Shown: positions 1 to 4,889 of the stretch, piece by piece
Layout: every line of letters starts with the position of its first letter
How positions within the stretch are numbered: position 1 is the first letter of the stretch
NCBI GenBank assembly: GCA_964430745.1
Contig: CAYSHI010000325.1
Coordinates: 1 to 7,896 of the forward strand
Source: CBDCGW01 sp964430745
GTDB taxonomy: Bacteria > Acidobacteriota > UBA890
DNA length: 7,896 nt
Direction: 5' to 3'
Translations under genes and position numbers: made by a program
Notes under the pieces: generated by a model
Told to the model about the DNA's origin: nothing
Seen by the model: the letters and a program-made list of their open reading frames with translations, nothing else
Databases searched by the model: none

Positions 1-82
1 CGGTGATCAACGGGCCGAGCGCGACCGGTTAACGCGGACTTTGCGAAGATCCAAGGCAACAAAGAAGTAACGAACCCAGCCG

Positions 83-175
83 TACTGAGCGGTAACCAGC
101 GGTAATGGCGATCGCCGCGAACCCTCGAAAACACGGAGCCAACAGTAGTCAGCGGTAATAGGAACTACTAAGCGG
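83..175 (+). repeat. Helically phased 10-bp motif blocks, left arm of copy 1
   Basis: Block 1 has three adjacent 10-bp units at 83-92 (TACTGAGCGG), 93-102 (TAACCAGCGG) and 103-112 (TAATGGCGAT). Block 2 has three units at 146-155 (TAGTCAGCGG), 156-165 (degenerate) and 166-175 (TACTAAGCGG). All start with TA and most end AGCGG. A 10-bp register places each unit on the same face of the helix. In tyrosine-integrase att sites, short repeated arm-type sites of this kind bind the integrase amino-terminal domain. Assigning that role here is inference from position beside a tRNA core. Confidence 0.7.
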
Positions 176-190
176 CAAACGCCCCGACGG

Positions 191-247
191 GGTTCAGGAC
201 CTAGTGGGCTTCGGCCCGTGGAGGTTCAAGTCCTCTCTTGGGCACTT
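191..247 (+). pseudogene. tRNA-Leu(CAG) 3' fragment, att core of copy 1
   Basis: The sequence reads as the 3' part of a class II tRNA. Loop TTCAGGA (193-199) contains anticodon CAG (195-197), followed by the 3' anticodon strand CCTAG (200-204), a long variable arm with GGGC-TTCG-GCCC (206-217), a T arm GGAGG-TTCAAGT-CCTCT (220-236), acceptor strand CTTGGGC (237-243) and discriminator A (244). CCA is not encoded. The 5' half (acceptor 5' strand, D arm and most of the anticodon 5' strand) is absent, so it cannot make a tRNA. All 57 bp are identical to 4687-4743. The break at the anticodon loop matches the known anticodon-loop integration sublocation used by many tyrosine integrases. The Leu identity rests on the variable arm and anticodon. 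Confidence 0.88.
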
Positions 248-266
248 CGACAAAACACTTTCTGGT

Positions 267-301
267 AAAGGGATTCGGCTGAAACGGCCGGGTCCTTTTC
301 T
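267..301 (+). terminator. Hairpin terminator in the right arm of copy 1
   Basis: The strand folds into a stem of 267-280 with 286-299 around a GAAAC loop (281-285), including several G-U pairs. The outer 3' side is CCTTTTC, so the U-rich tail can pair with the AAA before the stem. It lies 22 bp after the tRNA 3' end, where a tRNA terminator is expected. The hairpin recurs at 4765-4793 with pair-preserving changes. On the minus strand the G-U pairs become A-C mismatches, so it should act mainly on plus-strand transcripts. Confidence 0.6.
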
Positions 302-369
302 ACTGTGCCGCGCTTTAGGCGCAGCGTTCGCAGGTAACAACTTGGTCCTGGTCGATCCGAACGGCTGAT

Positions 370-555
370 ACGCGCGCAGGTTCTCCAAAGATCCGTGAGG
401 ACGCGATGATGGTCCGCCGTGTCCTGGAACGGGCGGAGTCCGTGAAGGACACGGCGGAGACCTTCGGTGTGTCGCGCCAGACGATATACAAGTGGCTGCG
501 GCGATATCGCGAAGAAGGCCTTGCCGAGCTGGAGGATCGCAGCAGCCGTCGGCAG
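370..555 (+). pseudogene. IS481-type transposase remnant (helix-turn-helix part only)
   Basis: The frame read through ATG 406 encodes a helix-turn-helix segment containing VRRVLERAESVKDTAETFG, then VSRQTIYKWLRRYREEGLAE and a terminal DRSSR. This closely resembles the amino-terminal DNA-binding part of IS481-family transposases, which usually continue from DRSSRP into a linker and a DDE catalytic domain. Here similarity stops near 555. The open frame then runs on to a stop at 664-666 only as antisense of the protease gene. Upstream, recognisable transposase-like sequence reaches to about 370 without a start codon and abuts the end of the repeat at 363. Both ends are therefore missing and no catalytic residues remain. 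It is most likely dead. A small DNA-binding protein starting at 406 is possible but less likely. Confidence 0.6.
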
Positions 556-558
556 CCG

Positions 559-1698
559 TTACGAGCGCGGCCAGCGGGCAATGTATACCCTGCGCCAATT
601 CGCCTGGAGCTTGCGGGCCATCCGCATGATCTCTTCGACCTGATCGAAGGGTCCGCCACAGTGTGACACCCAATCGCCGCTCGACGACTTGTGACCCTGC
701 CGATGGTAAACGACGCCGAAACCGATGTCTCGATAGCCGTTCTCCGACGGAGGGTCGTCTTCTTCGCACCTGCTGCGCGAGCCTTGCATGATGTTGCTGT
801 GAAGGTCGCCGCAGGCGGCGGAGCGATCGTTGAAGTTGTCGACATCGGGATCGGCGTTGTGCGGGAGGTTGAAGACGTGCCCCATCTCGTGCTCTTCCGC
901 CTGGGTCTTATGCAGGATTCTCGTGTAGTCCAGAAGGATGAACGGCCTGAAGCGATCGTCGTGGTCCGGATGCGCGTTCTCGCTCGCGCTTGATTCCGTT
1001 CTGTCGACGAGCGTTCCGCTCGCCAGGTCCGGGATCCACTTGTCGATAATGAGCACGTTGATGGCAAGTGGGTCGACAAGGCGTCGATCGTTGCAGGCCC
1101 ACACGCGGCTGTGGAACTCGTCGGCGTAGAAGCCGCTCCCCGTGTTCCAGAAATTATCCTCACTTGGATCCCCGTAGCTGGTCACCTCGTTGTAGTCCGG
1201 CCTGCCGTAGTCGAGAAGAGGTTCGTCGAGGTGTTCGACGTCGGCCAGGTAGTGATGGCTCTTGTAGCGAAACCTGACCGTTTGCCCGTCTCTTGACACC
1301 GGGGTACGCACCCAGTTCCCGTCTTCGTTGATGAATTCCATCACGAAATACCTGTTCAGAATCTCGATTTCTCTTTTGAAGAGGTTCCTTCCGGAAAGGG
1401 GCGCGTAGCGAGTCCCCGGCTCGCGGATGGCGTTTGTCGCGGTGGGCACGTCGAGCGGATTGCCGGCGGCATCCTCGGCCGGGGCGAGGACAATGAAATG
1501 GACGTCGAACTCGTCGAGCCGGTCGCGATTGCAGTACTTGTAGTCGTTGATGAACCTCCGTTGCATCCTCGCCAGCGCCCTGCGCAAAGACCCGCTGCCC
1601 CTACCGCCGGCCGCGAGGATGTCGGATTTGACGGACAGTGGCAGCCGGAGTCCGTGGTCGGCGGCTGCTTTTCTGACTCTCAATGCTGACTCGGGCAT
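559..1698 (-). CDS. Metzincin-type zinc metalloprotease, no signal peptide
   Basis: The 379-residue protein carries the zinc-binding motif HEMGHVFNLPH at residues 270-280 (DNA 891-859), matching HExxHxxxxxH with catalytic Glu271. A Met-turn-like NIM follows with Met304. Together these place it among the metzincins; similarity to M43/reprolysin-like bacterial peptidases is likely but the subfamily is not settled. Asn277 sits where most metzincins have Gly. Cysteines 56, 202, 296, 311 and 347 could form disulphides. There is no hydrophobic signal peptide, and the amino terminus (1-50) is basic and rich in Ala and Arg. The start at 1698 is supported by GAGGAG (1707-1712) eight bases upstream. 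It follows the fibre-like gene by 21 bp, so the two are probably co-transcribed. A proteolytic effector or processing enzyme for the injection or tail proteins encoded beside it is an inference. Confidence 0.8.
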   Translation of the reverse strand: MPESALRVRKAAADHGLRLPLSVKSDILAAGGRGSGSLRRALARMQRRFINDYKYCNRDRLDEFDVHFIVLAPAEDAAGNPLDVPTATNAIREPGTRYAPLSGRNLFKREIEILNRYFVMEFINEDGNWVRTPVSRDGQTVRFRYKSHHYLADVEHLDEPLLDYGRPDYNEVTSYGDPSEDNFWNTGSGFYADEFHSRVWACNDRRLVDPLAINVLIIDKWIPDLASGTLVDRTESSASENAHPDHDDRFRPFILLDYTRILHKTQAEEHEMGHVFNLPHNADPDVDNFNDRSAACGDLHSNIMQGSRSRCEEDDPPSENGYRDIGFGVVYHRQGHKSSSGDWVSHCGGPFDQVEEIMRMARKLQANWRRVYIARWPRS

Positions 1699-1706
1699 GG
1701 CTTCGT

Positions 1707-1712
1707 CTCCTC
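1707..1712 (-). promoter_or_regulatory. Ribosome binding site of the metalloprotease gene
   Basis: On the minus strand GAGGAG lies eight bases before the ATG at 1698-1696, inside the 21-bp gap after the upstream stop codon. It fixes the protease start and supports translation from a shared mRNA. Confidence 0.7.
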
Positions 1713-1719
1713 GCTCGTC

Positions 1720-2439
1720 TCAGCGCAGCGTGACGAGAACGGGGATGAGCTCCCGTCCGGTATCGAGTGGTCCGAGGGCTTTGCCCAGCACCGCCCCGAA
1801 CGCCCGGTCGGGCTCGATGGCCTTCATCGCGTGACCCGGCGTCGCCGATGTCGTGAGAAGATCGCCCACTTCCACGGCGCCGTATCGAGCATCCACCTTG
1901 CAGAACACGGTGCCCACGAGAGCGACGGGGGCGCTGCTCTCCTTGTTGACCTTCTTGTTCAGCACGATCCCCGGTTGCAGCTCGCCGGCACCCGAGACAA
2001 CGCCCACGACCCGCTTGTCGTAGGCGTCGGTGCACTCTCCGAGCGACTTGTCCTGACCCGCCACCAGGACCGTGCCGGGATCGACTCGAGACGCTTCGGA
2101 CACTGCGAAGTACTCGGCGCAGTCGGCACCCATCAGCTTGATGTCGCCGGCATCACCGTCGAGGTGGATCGTCGCCTCCGCGACGTTCTCACGATTCGTC
2201 GCGTCTTTCGGGAAAATCACGATGTCGCCATCGGCGTCATTGCCGCCGACCCAGATGTTTCCCCCGCCAGCGTCGAGACGTATCCGGGCGCGCCCGTCGC
2301 CGTCTTGCAGGACCAGATCGCCGTCCGCGTCTCCGCGGCCCGCCGTTATGTTTCCGGTGTCACCGTTCAGGGCGATGCGTACGTTCGCACCGCTCGAGTC
2401 TCGTACTTCGACCTTTCCGTCGAATCGCTCTGTAGCCAT
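1720..2439 (-). CDS. Fibre-like protein with tail-fibre-type C-terminal domain
   Basis: The 239-residue protein has two parts. Residues 18-105 hold three imperfect units of about 30 residues built on I-x-L-x-G-D-x-G-N/D-I followed in the first two by DADGD, typical of extended beta-strand or beta-prism fibres. Residues 104-239 carry GADCAEYF (104-111), DKRVVGVVSGAG (141-152), GDLLTTSATPGHAMKA (192-207) and RAFGAVLGKAL (212-222). This conserved C-terminal arrangement occurs at the ends of phage-tail-like and other secreted fibre proteins. It resembles the G2-peptidase/intramolecular-chaperone class, but that family assignment is from memory and uncertain. There is no signal peptide. The start is set by AGGAGG eight bases upstream. 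It leads an operon with the metalloprotease and is divergent from the sheath gene, so a receptor-binding or surface-fibre role for a contractile particle is plausible. Confidence 0.75.
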   Translation of the reverse strand: MATERFDGKVEVRDSSGANVRIALNGDTGNITAGRGDADGDLVLQDGDGRARIRLDAGGGNIWVGGNDADGDIVIFPKDATNRENVAEATIHLDGDAGDIKLMGADCAEYFAVSEASRVDPGTVLVAGQDKSLGECTDAYDKRVVGVVSGAGELQPGIVLNKKVNKESSAPVALVGTVFCKVDARYGAVEVGDLLTTSATPGHAMKAIEPDRAFGAVLGKALGPLDTGRELIPVLVTLR

Positions 2440-2447
2440 GTCGGTAG

Positions 2448-2453
2448 CCTCCT
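2448..2453 (-). promoter_or_regulatory. Ribosome binding site of the fibre-like gene
   Basis: A full AGGAGG on the minus strand lies eight bases before the ATG at 2439-2437. It confirms that the minus-strand frame is the real gene here, rather than the long plus-strand open frames that overlap it. Confidence 0.8.
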
Positions 2454-2633
2454 GAGGGCAGAAGAGGTTCGGGAATGGATCCCGGGAATTGAGTCTTGAT
2501 CAGGTGGTTGTCGGCCTCACAGCGGCGCCAGTGGACGAGCTTGGCGGAGGGGTTGCTGCGGGCATCAGGGGCGATTTCGGGCACAGGCTGCACCTCTGGC
2601 CCCCAAGAAGCCTGACAACAGGATCTGATTACG

Positions 2634-2661
2634 AGTATATGTTGACCGGGTTGGTCGTCAA
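2634..2661 (-). promoter_or_regulatory. Sigma70-like promoter for the fibre-protease operon
   Basis: On the minus strand TTGACG (2661-2656) is followed after 16 bp by TATACT (2639-2634). Each hexamer matches five of six bases of the sigma70 consensus. Transcription would start near 2627 and run into the fibre-like gene through a leader of about 190 nt. The match is good, but this is motif reading only. Confidence 0.45.
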
Positions 2662-2805
2662 GGGAGCGCAGTCATCGTGCCGCGACAACTCGGGCATGAA
2701 GGCGACGATCGGCTGTCCTACTCGCCGGGCAGCACCAGCAGAGGTTGTCGCCCTCGGGACCGAGACAGGCGGCGAGGCGACGTGCCACCACGGGTGCATC
2801 GGAGT

Positions 2806-2834
2806 TTGACTCGGGCAAGGTGCCGCTCGATGAT
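2806..2834 (+). promoter_or_regulatory. Weak promoter candidate at the sheath start (possible leaderless mRNA)
   Basis: TTGACT (2806-2811) and GATGAT (2829-2834) are 17 bp apart. Transcription would begin at about 2841, which is the ATG favoured for the sheath gene. The -10 match is only four of six, so this is tentative. It would explain the missing ribosome binding site. Confidence 0.22.
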
Positions 2835-2840
2835 CTGCAG

Positions 2841-4481
2841 ATGCTTAATCACCGAATGCCGGGCATATTCGTAGAGGAGGTGACCTACGGTGTGCGCCCC
2901 ATCGACGGAGTGCCCACGGGCACCGCCGGTTTCGTCGGCGTCACCCTCCGCGGCCCCCTGGATCCGCGCCTCGTAACCAGCTTCGAGGAGTTCGAACGGC
3001 TCTACGGCGGTCGTCTGCCGGTCGATGAGTCCTATCTGCCCTTCGCGGTCGAGGGCTTCTTTAACAACGGGGGACGACGGTGCTTCATCGCCCGAGTCGC
3101 TCCCGACGACGCTGCCACGTCCCTGGGCCTGCTCGACGGCAGGGTCGAGATCAGGGCGATCGGACCGGGCGAATGGGGCAACCGCATCGCTTTCCACGTG
3201 GAGGCCGCCGGCCTGCAAACCGAGGGGCAACCACCGACCCGATTCAGGCTGACGGTCGCTTGCTGGGACAGGTCGCTGCCGGCGCCGCTCGCGGATGCCC
3301 CCTCGGCCGGTGCCTCGGACGCGGACGCCAGCCAACCGACGATTTACGAGGTCCACGACAACCTGAGCGCGGAGCCATCGTCGCCGGACTTCTACGAGCG
3401 CCGCATCAACGGGAAATCCGACATGATCGAGGTTCGCCGGCACGCCGATGGTGCGCCCACGCTTCTGTCCGAGCCGAATTTCCTGCAGAACCTTGGAACC
3501 GCCGGGACCACCGGCTCGATGGTCGGCCCGCGGGACTACCAGGGTCGAGTCCTCCCCGCGCAGCTTGATGACGCCGCGCAGCCTGATAGCGCAGCGCCGC
3601 CTGACGACGCCGCGCAGACTGATGGCGACGCGCCGCCCGATGACGCCGCGCGCAAGACGGGACTTCTCGGTCTGGAGGACATCGACGAGGTCGCCATCGT
3701 GTGTGTCCCCGATCACCACCGCGACTCGGGCATCACAGACGCGTTGATCGGGCATTGCGAGCGACGGAAGGATCGCTTCGCGGTGCTCCATTCCAGGCCG
3801 GAGGTCGACACTCTGGACAACATCGACAACATACGGCCGCCTGCCGACACCCAGTACGCTGCCTTCTATCTGCCGTGGGTGATAGTCCTCGATCCGGCCA
3901 CCGACGGAGATACGCTCGTACCGGCGTCGGGGCACGTGGCGGGCATCTACGCCGAAACCGATGCCCGGCAGGGAGTCTTCAAGGCGCCCGCCAATACCGT
4001 CGTTCGGGGCGTCACCGACCTGCAATTCCCGATCACCAACCGCGAACAGGAAGTCCTCAATTCCCGAGGCGTCAACTGCATCCGCGCGTTTCCGCACCGC
4101 GGAATCCGCCTCTGGGGTGCGCGTACCTGCTCGACCGACTCGACCTGGGAATACATCAGTGTTCGCCGGCTGCTGCTGTTCCTCGAGGCGTCGATCAAGG
4201 AAGGCATCGGATGGGCTTTCTACGAGGCCAACGACGAGCACCTCTGGGAACGTGTGCACCGGACCATCGAGCAGTTTCTCACCCGGCAGTGGGAGAGTGG
4301 CGCCCTTGCCGGGACGAAGGCCGATGAGGCGTTCTTCGTCACGGTCGATCGCACGACCATGAGCGCGGACGACATCGCCAACGACCGGTTGATCGTCGTT
4401 GTCGGTGTGGCCCCGGCCAAACCGGCCGAATTCATCACCTTCAGGATCACGCTGCAGACCGGCAACTCCGAGTTCGTCTAG
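2841..4481 (+). CDS. Contractile tail sheath protein (phage tail or contractile injection system)
   Basis: The protein forms the outer sheath that contracts to drive the inner tube in contractile phage tails and extracellular injection systems. The amino terminus has the family hallmark PGIFVEEV...RPIDGVPTGTAGFVG followed by FEEFERLYGG. The C-terminal 140 residues, from EVLNSRGVNCIR through RLWGARTCS, YISVRRLLLFLEASI and FLTRQWESGAL to ITLQTGNSEFV, match the conserved C-terminal sheath domain. A linker of five acidic hexapeptides interrupts the middle (DNA 3561-3650). The frame is open from TTG 2745 (578 residues). ATG 2841 (546 residues) is chosen because sheath proteins usually place PG(V/I)(Y/F)VEE within the first ten residues; ATG 2856 is an alternative. 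No clear ribosome binding site precedes any of these. The length is normal for the family. No tube or baseplate gene lies next to it, which is unusual. Confidence 0.9.
   Translation: MLNHRMPGIFVEEVTYGVRPIDGVPTGTAGFVGVTLRGPLDPRLVTSFEEFERLYGGRLPVDESYLPFAVEGFFNNGGRRCFIARVAPDDAATSLGLLDGRVEIRAIGPGEWGNRIAFHVEAAGLQTEGQPPTRFRLTVACWDRSLPAPLADAPSAGASDADASQPTIYEVHDNLSAEPSSPDFYERRINGKSDMIEVRRHADGAPTLLSEPNFLQNLGTAGTTGSMVGPRDYQGRVLPAQLDDAAQPDSAAPPDDAAQTDGDAPPDDAARKTGLLGLEDIDEVAIVCVPDHHRDSGITDALIGHCERRKDRFAVLHSRPEVDTLDNIDNIRPPADTQYAAFYLPWVIVLDPATDGDTLVPASGHVAGIYAETDARQGVFKAPANTVVRGVTDLQFPITNREQEVLNSRGVNCIRAFPHRGIRLWGARTCSTDSTWEYISVRRLLLFLEASIKEGIGWAFYEANDEHLWERVHRTIEQFLTRQWESGALAGTKADEAFFVTVDRTTMSADDIANDRLIVVVGVAPAKPAEFITFRITLQTGNSEFV
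3561..3650 (+). repeat. Five 18-bp tandem repeats in the sheath gene
   Basis: Five in-frame 18-bp units follow one another without gaps, each ending GCG and encoding a hexapeptide of the form [QP]-x-D-[DSG]-[AD]-A. They correspond to residues 273-302 counted from TTG 2745. The peptide is acidic and Ala/Pro-rich, so it is probably a flexible surface loop ahead of the conserved GLLGLEDIDEVAIVCVPDH segment. Unit number could vary between strains. Confidence 0.85.
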
Positions 4482-4508
4482 AGCCGACGCGCGGACTACC
4501 TTCGGCTC
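4481..4508 (+). terminator. Possible terminator hairpin after the sheath gene
   Basis: GAGCCGA (4481-4487) pairs with TCGGCTC (4502-4508) around a 14-nt loop, starting at the last base of the stop codon. No U tract follows, so intrinsic termination is doubtful. Confidence 0.25.
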
Positions 4509-4568
4509 ACTACATCGGGGCCTCCAATTGAACGCCGCCGGGTAACAAGAATCTAACGAACCCAGCCG

Positions 4569-4671
4569 TACTCAGCGCTACTGAGCAGTAGCCAGCGGTA
4601 CTGGCGATTCCCGCGAAGCCCCGAAAACACGGACTCACAGGTACTCAGCGGTACTGAGAAGTACTGAGCGG
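4569..4671 (+). repeat. Helically phased 10-bp motif blocks, left arm of copy 2
   Basis: Block 1 has four adjacent units: 4569-4578 (TACTCAGCGC), 4579-4588 (TACTGAGCAG), 4589-4598 (TAGCCAGCGG) and 4599-4608 (TACTGGCGAT). Block 2 has three: 4642-4651 (TACTCAGCGG), 4652-4661 (TACTGAGAAG) and 4662-4671 (TACTGAGCGG). Blocks are 33 bp apart and block 2 ends 15 bp before the core, as in copy 1. Copy 2 has one more unit in block 1. GCTACTG-AG-CAGTAGC (4578-4593) is also a perfect inverted repeat. They are likely protein-binding arm sites. Confidence 0.7.
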
Positions 4672-4686
4672 TAAATGGCCAAACCA

Positions 4687-4743
4687 GGTTCAGGACCTAG
4701 TGGGCTTCGGCCCGTGGAGGTTCAAGTCCTCTCTTGGGCACTT
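4687..4743 (+). pseudogene. tRNA-Leu(CAG) 3' fragment, att core of copy 2
   Basis: It is identical over 57 bp to 191-247: anticodon loop, long variable arm, T arm, 3' acceptor strand and discriminator, followed by CTT instead of CCA. As in copy 1, the bases before it (4672-4686) do not supply a D arm or 5' acceptor strand, so no complete tRNA is encoded. Complete identity here against drifted flanks suggests that the core is held constant by recombination or by matching the chromosomal target. Confidence 0.88.
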
Positions 4744-4764
4744 TGACGAAACGGTTGCTGGTAG

Positions 4765-4796
4765 AGGGATTCGGCTGAAACGGCCGGGTCTCTATT
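4765..4796 (+). terminator. Hairpin terminator in the right arm of copy 2
   Basis: Stem 4765-4776 pairs with 4782-4793 around GAAAC. Compared with copy 1, base 4791 changes a G-C pair to G-U and 4792 changes a G-U pair to G-C, so the stem is kept. The tail TATTC is a poorer U tract than in copy 1. Confidence 0.5.
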
Positions 4797-4889
4797 CATA
4801 CCGAGCCGCGCTGTGGGCACAGGCTCGCAGGTAACAACTCGGTCTCGCTCGATCCGAACGTGGTCGGCCAGGGGCGCGGCCGTTCCCTC

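Larger units (their letters stand above)
68..363 (+). repeat. Long direct repeat, copy 1 (att-like: left arm, tRNA-Leu core, right arm)
   Basis: This segment recurs at 4554-4860 in the same orientation. It opens with the 15-bp identical string TAACGAACCCAGCCG (68-82), followed by two blocks of 10-bp motifs (83-112 and 146-175), a 57-bp identical tRNA-Leu core (191-247) and a right arm with a hairpin (267-299) and a box ending in CGATCCGAACG (353-363). The two copies differ in length by 11 bp: exactly one 10-bp motif unit in the left arm plus 1 bp in the right arm. The 33 bp between motif blocks and the 15 bp between block 2 and the core are conserved in length. Weak similarity may extend a few bases left of 68. 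No gene is visible in 1-363. Confidence 0.9.
2440..2840. other. Divergent intergenic region between fibre and sheath genes
   Basis: About 400 bp separate the start of the minus-strand operon from the likely start of the sheath gene. It holds the operon's ribosome binding site (2448-2453), a strong-looking minus promoter (2634-2661) that would give a leader of about 190 nt, and a weak plus promoter candidate beside the sheath start. Short open frames here show no recognisable protein features. No riboswitch or tRNA was recognised. Confidence 0.6.
4554..4860 (+). repeat. Long direct repeat, copy 2 (att-like)
   Basis: This is the second copy of the repeat at 68-363, with the same order of elements: identical 15-mer (4554-4568), two phased motif blocks, identical 57-bp tRNA-Leu core (4687-4743), hairpin (4765-4793) and box ending CGATCCGAACG (4850-4860). 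Similarity to copy 1 stops abruptly after 4860. The region from 4482 to 4889 contains no gene. The start-to-start distance of the two cores is 4,496 bp. Confidence 0.9.

Noticed and set aside
1..67. 3' end of a gene entering from the left (short frames ending at 30-32 or 68-70)
   Set aside because: The visible peptides are too short to recognise, and neither frame has other support.
83..175. CRISPR array
   Set aside because: The repeated unit is 10 bp, units are adjacent without spacers, and no cas gene is present.
191..244. A functional tRNA-Leu gene
   Set aside because: Only the 3' part is present; no D arm or 5' acceptor strand pairing with CTTGGGC is found upstream in either copy.
194..769. 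191-residue minus-strand open frame crossing the tRNA fragment and the transposase stub
   Set aside because: Its C-terminus (PREDLNLHGPKP) is the antisense translation of the tRNA-Leu 3' end, a common spurious ORF, and the rest is antisense or off-frame to better-supported features.
315..1163. 282-residue minus-strand open frame
   Set aside because: Overlaps the metalloprotease gene in another frame, is full of Ser/Arg/Thr runs typical of shadow frames in GC-rich DNA, and has no recognisable motif.
1831..2499. 222-residue plus-strand open frame opposite the fibre-like gene
   Set aside because: The minus-strand frame has recognisable motifs, a perfect ribosome binding site and an operon partner; the plus frame has none of these.
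2489..2809. 106-residue plus-strand open frame in the divergent intergenic region
   Set aside because: Starts at a TTG without a ribosome binding site, shows no protein family features, and overlaps the minus promoter and the sheath 5' region.
2718..4259. 513-residue minus-strand open frame opposite the sheath gene
   Set aside because: It is an antisense shadow of an unmistakable sheath gene.
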